28,622 bases of DNA from MWBV01 sp964447315 (GTDB lineage: Archaea > Nanobdellota > Nanobdellia > Pacearchaeales > GW2011-AR1), in contig CAYURQ010000009.1 of NCBI GenBank assembly GCA_964447315.1, positions 1-28,622 of the forward strand, given 5' to 3'. This document shows, piece by piece, positions 5,695 through 13,121 of this stretch. A program made the translations under genes and the position numbers. The notes under the pieces were generated by a model. That model saw nothing but the letters and a program-made list of their open reading frames with translations. It had not been told where the DNA came from and did no database searches. Every line of letters begins with the position of its first letter. The stretch's first letter is position 1.

Positions 5695-7554
5695 TTATCT
5701 TAATTTTGGGTCTTTTGTTGTATTTAAATTGCTTTTATTTGTTTGATTTTGAAAATCTTGTGGTTGTTTTAATCTTTTATTATTACGAAATTCTTGGAAA
5801 TCATTTTGAGGTTGATTTATTGGTTTATATTTTTGTTGTTGAACTGGAGGAATTTGATATTGTTGGTTTTGAGGCAATTCATGTTCATGTATTTCATCAT
5901 CTGGATTAGGATTATGAGTTTGTCTTTGTATTGGTTTATTCTTTCTTGAACTTGTTAAACTTAACATTAAAATTAAACCAATTAAAAAAACTAATAATCC
6001 TAATAAAATCCATATCAAAATGTTGCTTTTATATTCGCATTCTAAAGTTTCTGAGGGTTTATTTTTTTCTGAATTACAATTATTTAAATCAACACAATTT
6101 CTTGTTTTTTTCTCTTCTTTAGGACATTTTTCTGGAGACCAATCACTGCAATCCCAACTAGGAGTACAAACAATAGGACATTCTTTGTATTCAAGAGGCA
6201 TATCAGATATGTTTCCACAATTATTTAAGTCAAGGCAATTTCTATATCCACATTGTTCTTTTTGGTTTGTCCATAATTGACAATCCCAGTTAGGAACGCA
6301 TATATTTGGTTGGCTTGGAAGAAATTCAGTTACAGCAGAATGCATTAGTCCAGTAACAAAAAATGAATTATTTATTATTTCACAACTATAACTTTCTAAT
6401 GTTCCTGGGCAATCTAAGAGATATTCATCAGATAAGTTACAATCAGCACTTATTTCTGTTATTGATTGTATTTCAGAATCTTTAATACAAACTGATTCTG
6501 AATCTTCATTTAGTTTATCTAAAGTAATGTTTTTTGAAGCATTTAGTCCATTGATTATTATATAACCTACATCTGAAGAAGAATCTTGTTCGTGAGTTTT
6601 TAAGGTTACATTTGTTAAGTCTAGATCATATAAATTTATCTTTACTTTAATTAATGATTTGTTTTTATGGAAAATTTCCATATCTTCTTCTTGAGAATAA
6701 TCTCCTAAAATATTGAATTTTGTATTATTTACTTTTATTGTTATTTCATTTAAAGAAGTGTTTATTGGAGAGGTCCAATTTTCATAATCTTTTGCGAGGT
6801 TTGCCAACATTCCGTTTATTGAAACTTGTAAAAAAATGTAAATATCAATGTTCTTTGTAGCATAAATCATCCCTACTTTTTCATTTACTCCAGAAGGGTC
6901 TATTTCCTCTCCAAAAATTGTTAAATTTTCCATTAATGCCGACTCATTGAAACCAAAAATTGTTAGATTTCCAGAAGTGGAATTTAAATAATCTTTTTCC
7001 CAAGATTCAGAAGAGACTTTAAAGGTAGATTCAAATTTGGTTTGTGCCTCTGAAATTTCTGATATGCTTCTTGATGTTGTTTTATTTCCTAAACTCTCTA
7101 AAAAAGATGCCTGCAAAAAGTAACTGGCATTTGAAGATTGACTACTAAATTCGCTAAGACCCTCTGAAGTTAATTCTATATTTATAGCCGTTATTGCTTC
7201 CATACTTGTAAAAAGCCACAGGTCCATTCCTTGGAGTATTTTTAAATTATTTCCATTTAATTGATAAGCAGCATATATTGGACAACCGAGCATTCCTTCT
7301 TTACTTTGAGTTATTTCAAAGAAACTATCTTCTGAATAATTTGTTAAATTGAAAATTGTTAGGTTATTTGAACCTCCTTGAAATACGAAGTTCCAAAGAT
7401 CTATTATGCTTTGATTTGAACATCTGTAGTCAGGGGTTGGAGGTTCTTCAATAACATTTCCTGTTAAATTAAAATTTATTGTGAAGAATATAAGAAAAAT
7501 AAATCCAGTTATAATTAAAATTAAAGTTAGATATTTTTCCCTCTTTTTTTCCAT
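5695..7554 (-). CDS. Large surface protein with two thrombospondin type-1-like repeats
   Basis: This 619-aa protein has an N-terminal membrane segment or signal anchor (about residues 8-28). A long extracellular-type region follows, rich in Asn-x-Ser/Thr sequons. Two Cys/Trp-rich repeats then start at about residues 418 and 463 (CVPNWDCQLW…CLDLNNC and CTPSWDCSDWS…CVDLNNC). They resemble thrombospondin type-1 modules, with the WxCxxW core and spaced cysteines. A second membrane helix lies at about residues 508-534, and the Gln/Asn/Pro-rich tail of about 85 residues is probably cytoplasmic. Such TSP1-like repeats are frequent in predicted DPANN surface proteins and suggest cell contact. The protein may be heavily N-glycosylated. 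The N-terminal globular part is not recognised. Confidence 0.75.
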   Translation of the reverse strand: MEKKREKYLTLILIITGFIFLIFFTINFNLTGNVIEEPPTPDYRCSNQSIIDLWNFVFQGGSNNLTIFNLTNYSEDSFFEITQSKEGMLGCPIYAAYQLNGNNLKILQGMDLWLFTSMEAITAINIELTSEGLSEFSSQSSNASYFLQASFLESLGNKTTSRSISEISEAQTKFESTFKVSSESWEKDYLNSTSGNLTIFGFNESALMENLTIFGEEIDPSGVNEKVGMIYATKNIDIYIFLQVSINGMLANLAKDYENWTSPINTSLNEITIKVNNTKFNILGDYSQEEDMEIFHKNKSLIKVKINLYDLDLTNVTLKTHEQDSSSDVGYIIINGLNASKNITLDKLNEDSESVCIKDSEIQSITEISADCNLSDEYLLDCPGTLESYSCEIINNSFFVTGLMHSAVTEFLPSQPNICVPNWDCQLWTNQKEQCGYRNCLDLNNCGNISDMPLEYKECPIVCTPSWDCSDWSPEKCPKEEKKTRNCVDLNNCNSEKNKPSETLECEYKSNILIWILLGLLVFLIGLILMLSLTSSRKNKPIQRQTHNPNPDDEIHEHELPQNQQYQIPPVQQQKYKPINQPQNDFQEFRNNKRLKQPQDFQNQTNKSNLNTTKDPKLR

Positions 7555-7595
7555 TTAATAATTAATTATTAATAATTTAAAAGCTTATGTGTGAA

Positions 7596-9332
7596 TTAGC
7601 CATATTGCCAATTTCTTTTTTGAGCTGCAAAGTCTTTTTCAACTTCGTTTAAATCTGCAATTTCTGAAAGAGGTTTATCTTCACGCAAGGCAGTAATTCT
7701 TGGAAAACGTAAAGCCCAACCTGAATTATAATTTGGAGAATGTTGTATTTCTTGATATATTACTGTAACAATAATTTTTGGTTTGATTGATACTGAACGA
7801 CCTTTTTCAGAAATTATATTTGGTTTTATGAGTTCATTTAGTTTATTGAAAGTTACTCCTTGAATTTCTTTTGATTCATCAGGATTGTCTAACTCTTTTA
7901 TTCCTGTTCCAACTTTTCCTATTTCTAAAAATTCACGAGGTTTTTTTCCTCGACATGAAATTATAAAACTTGAAATCCATCCACTTCTTTTTCCTGTTCC
8001 ATATTCTCCTCCTGTAATTACTAAATCTAAATCTTTTTCTTCTGGTTTTACTTTTAACATATGTCCTACTCTGCTGCCAGGTTGATATTTTGCTTGGAGA
8101 TTTTTCATCATAATTCCTTCTTGATTATTTTTAAGAGCACTTTTATAGAATTTATCTGCAAGTTTTTCATTATCTGTTATTATTTGTTTTGAACAAACAA
8201 TTTTGTATTTTTGTTCTTTGATTATTTTTCTTAGTATTTCTGAACGTTTTTCGAAAGTTTCGTTAAGAAGGGATTTTCCTTTGTAATATAAAATATCAAA
8301 AACATTTACTTCTACTGGAAGTTCTTTTTGCATTTTTTCAATATCATACTTACGTCTGATTCTTTGGGAAACTGCTTGAAAAGGAGTGTATTGTTTTGTT
8401 TTTTTGTTATAGCCCACTGCTTCACTATCTAAAATAAAAGAATCTCCTTTTGTATGCTTTTCAATGAACTCTTTTACTTCTGGAAATTGTTTTGTTACAT
8501 TTTCTAATCTACGCGTAAATAAAGTTATTTTTTCTTTGTCTTTGTGAATTATTAGTCTAAAACCATCGTATTTGTATTCTATTGCACAAGGTTTTCCTAC
8601 TGCTTTAAATCCTTCTTGAATGTTCTTTGCTTTTTGAGCTAGCATTGCTTTTATTGGCTTTCCAACTTCTAGTTGTATTTTTTCAAGGTCTTTTATTGAA
8701 CGTTTTTTGCATGAATCAAAAACAGCTGCCAAATCATTAGATTTATCAATTGCCTCTTGAATTTTTTTTGAGATAGATTTTTTATCTTCATTAGGAAAGA
8801 AAGCCAAGGCAAGAGAATCACGAATGGTTGATTCTTTTATTCCTATTCTTAAATCTTTTAGAATTGTTCTTGTCAAATATAATGCTTCAAGAGAAGAAGC
8901 AGAAGTTAATAATTCTGTTATTAATGCTATTTTTTTCCCTACTGTTCCTGCTCCTTGAAGTTTTGGTAATTTTCTTAAATTTTCAATAACTTTTTTTGTT
9001 GTTAGTACTTGTGAAGATAAAGTTATTTGTTTTTTTGACTTTGTTAGTTGTTCAGCAACTTTTCCTAAATCTCCTATTTTTTTCCAATCTTCTAAAACAA
9101 TCTTTGGATCAACCCCTGTTGCTTTTGCAAGAGATTTTATAATTAATTGGTTTGATATTCCAATGTCTTTTTGATTATATTCCGGGTAAATATCTCCTTG
9201 AAGTAAATACAATACATCTCTATCGATTTCAGACAAATCATCAAGAAACTCAGAGAGGATTTCAATTTTTTTTAAACGTTTAGCTGTTGAAGATAATTCT
9301 TTATATAAATTAGCAAGTTTTTCGTATAGCAT
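7596..9332 (-). CDS. lig: ATP-dependent DNA ligase (archaeal LigI type)
   Basis: This 578-aa protein has the standard archaeal layout. A helical DNA-binding domain (about residues 1-220) is followed by the adenylation domain with motif I KYDGFR, in which Lys254 is the expected AMP-accepting residue. Motif III-like FDILYYKG and motif IV-like EGIMMKN follow. The C-terminal OB domain contains motif V (MLKVKP) and ends with FPRITALREDKP. It seals nicks in duplex DNA, including Okazaki fragments. The length is typical. A TATA-like TTAAAAAC near 9352 lies upstream of the start at 9332. The adjacent surface-protein and membrane-protein genes give no further clue to its regulation. Confidence 0.96.
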   Translation of the reverse strand: MLYEKLANLYKELSSTAKRLKKIEILSEFLDDLSEIDRDVLYLLQGDIYPEYNQKDIGISNQLIIKSLAKATGVDPKIVLEDWKKIGDLGKVAEQLTKSKKQITLSSQVLTTKKVIENLRKLPKLQGAGTVGKKIALITELLTSASSLEALYLTRTILKDLRIGIKESTIRDSLALAFFPNEDKKSISKKIQEAIDKSNDLAAVFDSCKKRSIKDLEKIQLEVGKPIKAMLAQKAKNIQEGFKAVGKPCAIEYKYDGFRLIIHKDKEKITLFTRRLENVTKQFPEVKEFIEKHTKGDSFILDSEAVGYNKKTKQYTPFQAVSQRIRRKYDIEKMQKELPVEVNVFDILYYKGKSLLNETFEKRSEILRKIIKEQKYKIVCSKQIITDNEKLADKFYKSALKNNQEGIMMKNLQAKYQPGSRVGHMLKVKPEEKDLDLVITGGEYGTGKRSGWISSFIISCRGKKPREFLEIGKVGTGIKELDNPDESKEIQGVTFNKLNELIKPNIISEKGRSVSIKPKIIVTVIYQEIQHSPNYNSGWALRFPRITALREDKPLSEIADLNEVEKDFAAQKRNWQYG

Positions 9333-9435
9333 GTTTTTAATAAAAAAGAGAAGTTTTTAATATTATCTGGTAAAGAATAGATTTTTTCAAGGAGAAATTC
9401 TTTGGATTGGCTAATTTATAGAGCAATGTTTTTTT

Positions 9436-9894
9436 TTATTTTTTCTTCATTAATTTTTCTTTTCTTTGTTTTATTGCCATTTTTGTTAAATCCTCTTTTT
9501 TTCTTATAAATAATTTTTCAAGCAAAAATAAAATCCCAATTAAAATTAAGGGCAATGAAACTAATAAGAATATTAACCAGTTAGAGTATGTTTTAAATAT
9601 TAAAGTAAAACCAAACCCTAATATTAAAAATATTATTGCAGATGAAAGTGGTTTTTTCCAAGTTAAAGATAATATTACTATGAATATTGTGGTAGGCATT
9701 AAATTAATAAACCAAGGTAAATCAATTACAGGTTCATTAAAAGCAAAAATTGTTATAAATATTATATAAATAATAGCAAGAATTCTTGGAGTCCAAGTTA
9801 TTACTTTTTTATAATTTAAATTTTTTATTTTATTTAAAAAAGAATTTTTATTTTTTTTTGAATTTATTTTCACCTTTACTTTTTTTGCTTTCAT
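9436..9894 (-). CDS. Small membrane protein (four predicted TM helices)
   Basis: This 152-aa protein is not assigned to a function. It has a strongly basic N-terminus (about 30 residues, mostly Lys/Asn). A WTPRILAIIYIIFITIFAF segment opens the membrane domain, three further hydrophobic segments follow to about residue 128, and the C-terminal tail is Lys/Arg-rich. The TPRILAI…FxxFAF start resembles a family of small prokaryotic membrane proteins with four helices. Positive charge at both ends suggests both termini are cytoplasmic. It lies 35 bp downstream of superoxide reductase on the same strand and could be part of that transcript, but the distance and content do not prove it. Confidence 0.65.
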   Translation of the reverse strand: MKAKKVKVKINSKKNKNSFLNKIKNLNYKKVITWTPRILAIIYIIFITIFAFNEPVIDLPWFINLMPTTIFIVILSLTWKKPLSSAIIFLILGFGFTLIFKTYSNWLIFLLVSLPLILIGILFLLEKLFIRKKEDLTKMAIKQRKEKLMKKK

Positions 9895-9929
9895 ATTAGA
9901 ATATTTAAGAAATATTTATTTTTAAAGGT

Positions 9930-10292
9930 TTACTCTTTTTTCCATAATCCATGCAAATTACAAAATTCACGAGCAGATACAGGCTCAAATGAAAACTCTG
10001 CTTCTGGTTTCTCATTTGGTTTTAAGAAAACTTTAGCTACTTGTCCATTACTAGAAGTAGCTTCAATCCATTCAATATAATGAACCTCTTGCATTGGGTG
10101 TTCAACACTTCCTATTGTTACTTTTTTTCCTTGAATAACTGGAACATGTTTTTCAGTTGCAGCATCTTCAGTATTTTCTTTCTGTAATTTCATTGGTTGT
10201 CCACAACAAACTAATTCTCCTATTCCTTGATGAACAACTTCAACAATGTTTCCACATAATTCGCATTTATAAATTTCATTTCTTTTTGTCAT
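9930..10292 (-). CDS. dfx: Superoxide reductase (desulfoferrodoxin, two-iron type)
   Basis: This 120-aa protein has both iron sites of class I superoxide reductases. The N-terminal desulforedoxin-like centre uses Cys10, Cys13, Cys29 and Cys30. The catalytic Fe(His)4Cys centre uses His49 (in EKHVPV), His65 (EHPM), His71, Cys111 and His114 (CNLHG). Glu48 of the EKHVP motif is in place. It reduces superoxide to peroxide without making oxygen, as anaerobes do. It is 19 bp downstream of a ferritin-like gene on the same strand, forming a small oxidative-stress and iron unit. No rubredoxin electron donor is seen in the window. The start matches the family and has no obvious Shine-Dalgarno, consistent with translation as the second gene of an operon. 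Confidence 0.96.
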   Translation of the reverse strand: MTKRNEIYKCELCGNIVEVVHQGIGELVCCGQPMKLQKENTEDAATEKHVPVIQGKKVTIGSVEHPMQEVHYIEWIEATSSNGQVAKVFLKPNEKPEAEFSFEPVSAREFCNLHGLWKKE

Positions 10293-10311
10293 TTTTAATA
10301 ATTTAAATTAA

Positions 10312-10599
10312 TTATTTCTTTTTTTTCATTTCTTGAACTTCTTTTTTTCCTTCTTCATATTCTTCTACTTGCTCTGGGTCTAAGTCAAAAAGAAGACTCT
10401 GGAATTCTCCAACATGTTCTTTTTCTTCTTTTGCAACTTCTAACATAACTTTTTTTACAATAGGATTTTTTGCATAAGAAGCAAGTTGTTCGTAAAGACT
10501 TATTGCATCAAGTTCTGCAATTGTTCCAAGTCTTAGGATTTCCTTGTCAATATCTTCTCCAGAAACTTTGTCAAGATTTATTGGTAATTTTGATAACAT
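10312..10599 (-). CDS. Ferritin-like protein of the encapsulin-cargo type
   Basis: This 95-aa two-helix protein has the half-ferritin layout. Helix 1 is LGTIAELDAISLYEQLASYA and helix 2 is VKKVMLEVAKEEKEHVGEFQ, followed by LDPEQVEEYEEG and a Lys-rich end. Glu29, Glu59 and His62 (ExxH) have the same spacing as the iron ligands of encapsulated ferritins (EncFtn). The LDPEQ segment strongly resembles the ferritin-like domain fused to the Pyrococcus encapsulin shell protein. Such proteins dimerise to build a ferroxidase site and normally work inside an encapsulin shell. No shell domain is fused or adjacent here. A strong Shine-Dalgarno (AGGAGG) precedes the ATG. It leads the operon with superoxide reductase, suggesting handling of iron and peroxide. 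The family call is good; encapsulation is unproven. Confidence 0.87.
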   Translation of the reverse strand: MLSKLPINLDKVSGEDIDKEILRLGTIAELDAISLYEQLASYAKNPIVKKVMLEVAKEEKEHVGEFQSLLFDLDPEQVEEYEEGKKEVQEMKKKK

Positions 10600-10921
10600 T
10601 TTTTTCCTCCTGTTTTTAGCTTTAATAACTTTTAGATTAAATAGTTTTTAAGGTTTTGCAACTACTGGATGATTATTTATAATTTATTTTCAATAAATAA
10701 CATCTTTTTTCTTTTAGCTTTATTAAACTAAATTCAGAGACAACTTCCAGGTTAGCAGTTCTGAATATTACTAATCTTGATGATGTGGTAGTTTAATATA
10801 ATTTAATCTTATTTGCATTATTAATTGTTGTTAGTTTAAGATTCATTATTGTTTTATTTATATTTAATTCTAATAATATCATTAATTTAATTTTCTTTAA
10901 AAAAATTATTGCCTTAGGAAA
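10600..10921. other. Non-coding region with nested inverted repeats
   Basis: About 320 bp holds no credible gene. It contains the promoter and Shine-Dalgarno of the ferritin-like gene at its left end. A 7-bp hairpin (ATTTATT TTC AATAAAT, about 10682-10698) follows. Then a perfect 9-bp inverted repeat, ATTAAACTA at 10722-10730 and TAGTTTAAT at 10789-10797, encloses a second perfect 7-bp one, ATTCAGA at 10732-10738 and TCTGAAT at 10760-10766. Together they could fold into a branched RNA of about 76 nt. The rest is AT-rich with no clear feature. It lies downstream of L15e and could hold its terminator, an sRNA, or both. Confidence 0.5.
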
Positions 10922-11554
10922 TTACTTTCCTCTTCTTTTTCCAGCTCTTACACTAGGCCTTACTTTAGAAGTAGGATGTTTGTTTCTTAAACCACGAGAT
11001 TTCTTTCCTGCAGATGTTAATCCTCTAAGAACTCTTTTTTTGTTTTCTGGTTGAGTAAGCCATTTTAGGTTTTTATCATTTTTAATTTCTGGTTTTGAAG
11101 GATCAACACAAATAACTTCATAAAAATAATTCATTCCATCTTTTCCCACTACATAAGAATTTAGAACTTCAAGGTTTTTGTGTTTATTTTGAACTCTGAT
11201 TTCAGCAATCCATTTGTAAGACATTTTCAATGTTTTTCTAGCATGAAGTCTTTTTGATCTACGTCCTTTGTTAGGTCTTGGTCTTTTATGTCCTCCACGT
11301 TTAACTCTTACTCTAATTACGATAAATCCTTTTTTTGCTTTATATCCTAAAGATCTTGCTTTGTCTAATCTCAGTGGTTTTTCAACTTTAACTTGAACTG
11401 GCTCTTTTCTCCAAACAACCATTTTTTGTTTTAATGTTTTTGAATCTGGTTTTTTCCATGCTTCACCTAGATAATGATACATTCCTTTAGCTGATTTTTG
11501 GCTTTTGCTAAGATTTTTCTTTTCAGATTTTTTTTCTGTTTTCTTTTCTGCCAT
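10922..11554 (-). CDS. rpl15e: Large-subunit ribosomal protein L15e (eL15)
   Basis: This 210-aa basic protein belongs to the archaeal/eukaryotic eL15 family. It has GMYHYLGEAWKKP near the start, the conserved core (KARSLGYKAKKGFIVIRVRVKRGGHKRPRP…), and a Lys/Arg-rich tail with GLTSAGKKSRGLRNKH. It binds 23S rRNA near the exit region. The N-terminus carries about 22 extra Lys/Ser-rich residues compared with typical archaeal eL15. I keep the long start because a TATA-like TTTAAAA (11576-11582) is centred 25 bp before it and fits a leaderless mRNA. It lies just downstream of tRNA-Ile on the same strand. Confidence 0.95.
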   Translation of the reverse strand: MAEKKTEKKSEKKNLSKSQKSAKGMYHYLGEAWKKPDSKTLKQKMVVWRKEPVQVKVEKPLRLDKARSLGYKAKKGFIVIRVRVKRGGHKRPRPNKGRRSKRLHARKTLKMSYKWIAEIRVQNKHKNLEVLNSYVVGKDGMNYFYEVICVDPSKPEIKNDKNLKWLTQPENKKRVLRGLTSAGKKSRGLRNKHPTSKVRPSVRAGKRRGK

Positions 11555-11575
11555 GTTTATTTTATTGATAATCGC

Positions 11576-11582
11576 TTTAAAA
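11576..11582 (-). promoter_or_regulatory. TATA box of L15e
   Basis: TTTTAAA on the minus strand, preceded by purine-rich GAAGACC as a BRE-like element, is centred about 25 bp before the ATG at 11554. This is the same spacing as at aIF1A, aIF2-beta and aRF1. Confidence 0.62.
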
Positions 11583-11603
11583 GGTCTTCGGTTTAAGATA
11601 AGA

Positions 11604-11678
11604 GTGAGGCTACACGGATTTGAACCGTGGACCTCTGCCTTATCAGAGCAGCGCTCTAACCAGACTGAGCTATAGCCT
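11604..11678 (-). tRNA. trnI: tRNA-Ile (GAU)
   Basis: On the minus strand, acceptor GAGGCTA pairs with TAGCCTC. The D arm is GCTCAGTCTGGTTAGAGC, the anticodon stem CTGCT / GGCAG encloses loop CTGATAA (anticodon GAT, Ile), and the T arm is CACGG TTCAAAT CCGTG. The discriminator is A. No intron and no encoded CCA. The gene is 75 nt. An upstream CTATAACTTAATC could act as a TATA element. A partial copy of its 5' region lies 74 bp further upstream. Confidence 0.96.
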
Positions 11679-11729
11679 CTTATCTCAGATTAAGTTATAG
11701 CTTTTAGAGTGGTTTTTGTCATGGGACAG

Positions 11730-11764
11730 TAACCAGACTGAGCTATAGCATCTTATCTTAGGTT
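11730..11764 (-). repeat. Partial duplicate of the tRNA-Ile 5' half and leader
   Basis: This segment matches 11656-11690 at all but about three of 35 positions, at an offset of 74 bp. It covers the end of the D arm, the 5' acceptor strand and the leader (…GATAAGA) of tRNA-Ile, but it has no anticodon arm, T arm or 3' acceptor strand. It lies upstream of the real gene in the direction of transcription. It looks like a tandem duplication whose rest decayed or was lost. Confidence 0.8.
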
Positions 11765-11817
11765 TTCAAGAAATATTTCTTATTTAAAGGTTTTTATTGA
11801 ATTTTTTTAAAGAAAGT

Positions 11818-12570
11818 TTAATTTTCCTTTAATTCAAGAACTAATTTTCCATCAGATAAACCATATTTTTCAATAGGTAATCCAATTTGGATTATTTTTT
11901 CATAAGCATTTTTTTTAGAAACTGCACGTATTTCAATACTATTTTCTAATTGAGTTATTGAAATATTTTTTATTGATTCAACACCTGGAACTTCTATTTC
12001 ATAAACAATTTTGTTTGAAAATCTTCTAACATTTGTCTCTGGTTGTTTTTTTGGAAGTTTTTGAAAAGATTCTTTTATTTCACTTGAAAATTTTGGAATT
12101 TCAGGATTATAATTAAAATTTCCTATTTTGCTTATTTCTTTTTTTGATAATAATTTTTTATTATTTTGCTCTGAATTTTGAATTTGATTTGGTCTTTTGG
12201 TAACTCTTATTTTTTCAGGTGATATCTTTTTGCCATTTATATATAATTCAAAATTTGTTTTGTTTATATTTGGATTTTGAAAGTTTTTTTGTTCTTTTAT
12301 TGATTTTTGCATTTCTTTTTCAAATACTTTCATTGCATTATTTAGCATGCTATTCATTATTTTTCCACTAAATCCACTAAACATTCCTCCCATCATATTT
12401 TCAATTTGATTTAATGGATCTTTTTCTGGGATATAATCATTTTGACCTAGCATCCCATAATCTTTTTCAGATTTTTTATTTTTAGAAAGATTAAAACCAC
12501 AGCTAGGACAAAAAGAATATTTTTCATTTATTTTTTCATTACATTTAGGACAGTTTTTTTTCTTGAACAT
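11818..12570 (-). CDS. Zinc-ribbon protein with C-terminal Hsp20/alpha-crystallin-like domain
   Basis: This 250-aa protein begins with a small zinc ribbon (Cys7-x2-Cys10, Cys21-x2-Cys24). A low-complexity linker contains a Met/Gly-rich stretch at about residues 55-75 (MMGGMFSGFSGKIMNSML) and Lys/Asn/Gln-rich segments. It ends with a beta-sandwich of the Hsp20/CS type from about residue 178 (IVYEIEVPGVESIKNISITQLENSIEIRA…LVLELKE). Small heat-shock proteins hold unfolding proteins. The zinc-ribbon fusion is seen in DPANN archaea but its purpose is unknown. It lacks the C-terminal IxI motif used for oligomer assembly, ending right after the last strand. It is divergent from the gene at 12650 with 79 bp between starts, and a TATA-like TATTTAAA lies upstream. 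Confidence 0.75.
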   Translation of the reverse strand: MFKKKNCPKCNEKINEKYSFCPSCGFNLSKNKKSEKDYGMLGQNDYIPEKDPLNQIENMMGGMFSGFSGKIMNSMLNNAMKVFEKEMQKSIKEQKNFQNPNINKTNFELYINGKKISPEKIRVTKRPNQIQNSEQNNKKLLSKKEISKIGNFNYNPEIPKFSSEIKESFQKLPKKQPETNVRRFSNKIVYEIEVPGVESIKNISITQLENSIEIRAVSKKNAYEKIIQIGLPIEKYGLSDGKLVLELKEN

Positions 12571-12649
12571 AGTTTAATAATTAAGTGCCTAGGTTTAAAT
12601 AACTTTTTGTTATAATAATACTTAAATATCTACTATTTTTTTTAAATTT

Positions 12650-13072
12650 ATGATAAATAAAAAAATACCTTATGTTAACTTGTCAAATGTTGTTACAAAA
12701 AACGACCCCCACATTAGATGGGATTTTGAAAAATCTCCTAATAGTAGTGAAGATAGGGGTTTAGTTAGGTATCATTTTGTTGTTGTTGATAATAGAAATC
12801 TTCAAGAAAAAATGAAAAAAATTTTAAATAAAATTCAAAGAAAGAGTATTAAGAACTTTCCTTTTGATAAAGTAGATGAATCTTCTGGGATTGTTGATGG
12901 AAGTGAAAAGGATTTAGAATACTTATATAGGTGTTATGATACAGAATATACTCCTCATTATGTTGATTTTTCAGGAATTTCCAATAAAATCAAAAAAGAT
13001 TCTAAACTTTTGGGAAGAAAAGTTATTTTTAATAAAGATTATCTTGAGAGAATTTATGGTCCTAGACATTAA
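12650..13072 (+). CDS. Uncharacterised protein (140 aa)
   Basis: I do not recognise this protein. It is soluble-looking, with mixed charge and many aromatic residues. It has no signal or membrane helix and no cysteine pair (one Cys, in LYRCYD). Segments such as IRWDFEKSP, RYHFVVVDNRNLQEKM and YTPHYVDFSG look like an alpha/beta fold. A TATA-like CTTAAATA about 30 bp upstream and an AT-rich 5' region give it its own promoter, divergent from the Zn-ribbon/Hsp20 gene. The downstream sugar-phosphate isomerase starts 49 bp later with its own Shine-Dalgarno, so an operon link is possible but not needed. Codon use matches the neighbours, and I see no sign of transfer. Confidence 0.7.
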   Translation: MINKKIPYVNLSNVVTKNDPHIRWDFEKSPNSSEDRGLVRYHFVVVDNRNLQEKMKKILNKIQRKSIKNFPFDKVDESSGIVDGSEKDLEYLYRCYDTEYTPHYVDFSGISNKIKKDSKLLGRKVIFNKDYLERIYGPRH

Positions 13073-13121
13073 GTTTTTATATTCACTATTTCTTTTATTA
13101 TTATAAAAAAGAGGTATAAAA

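Noticed and set aside
9930..10599. Complete encapsulin nanocompartment
   Set aside because: No HK97-type shell protein is encoded in the window; only the ferritin-like cargo type is present.
10722..10797. C/D box guide RNA in the non-coding region
   Set aside because: TGATGA and CTGA occur in the wrong order and spacing for a complete C/D RNA on either strand, so I report only a possible structured RNA.
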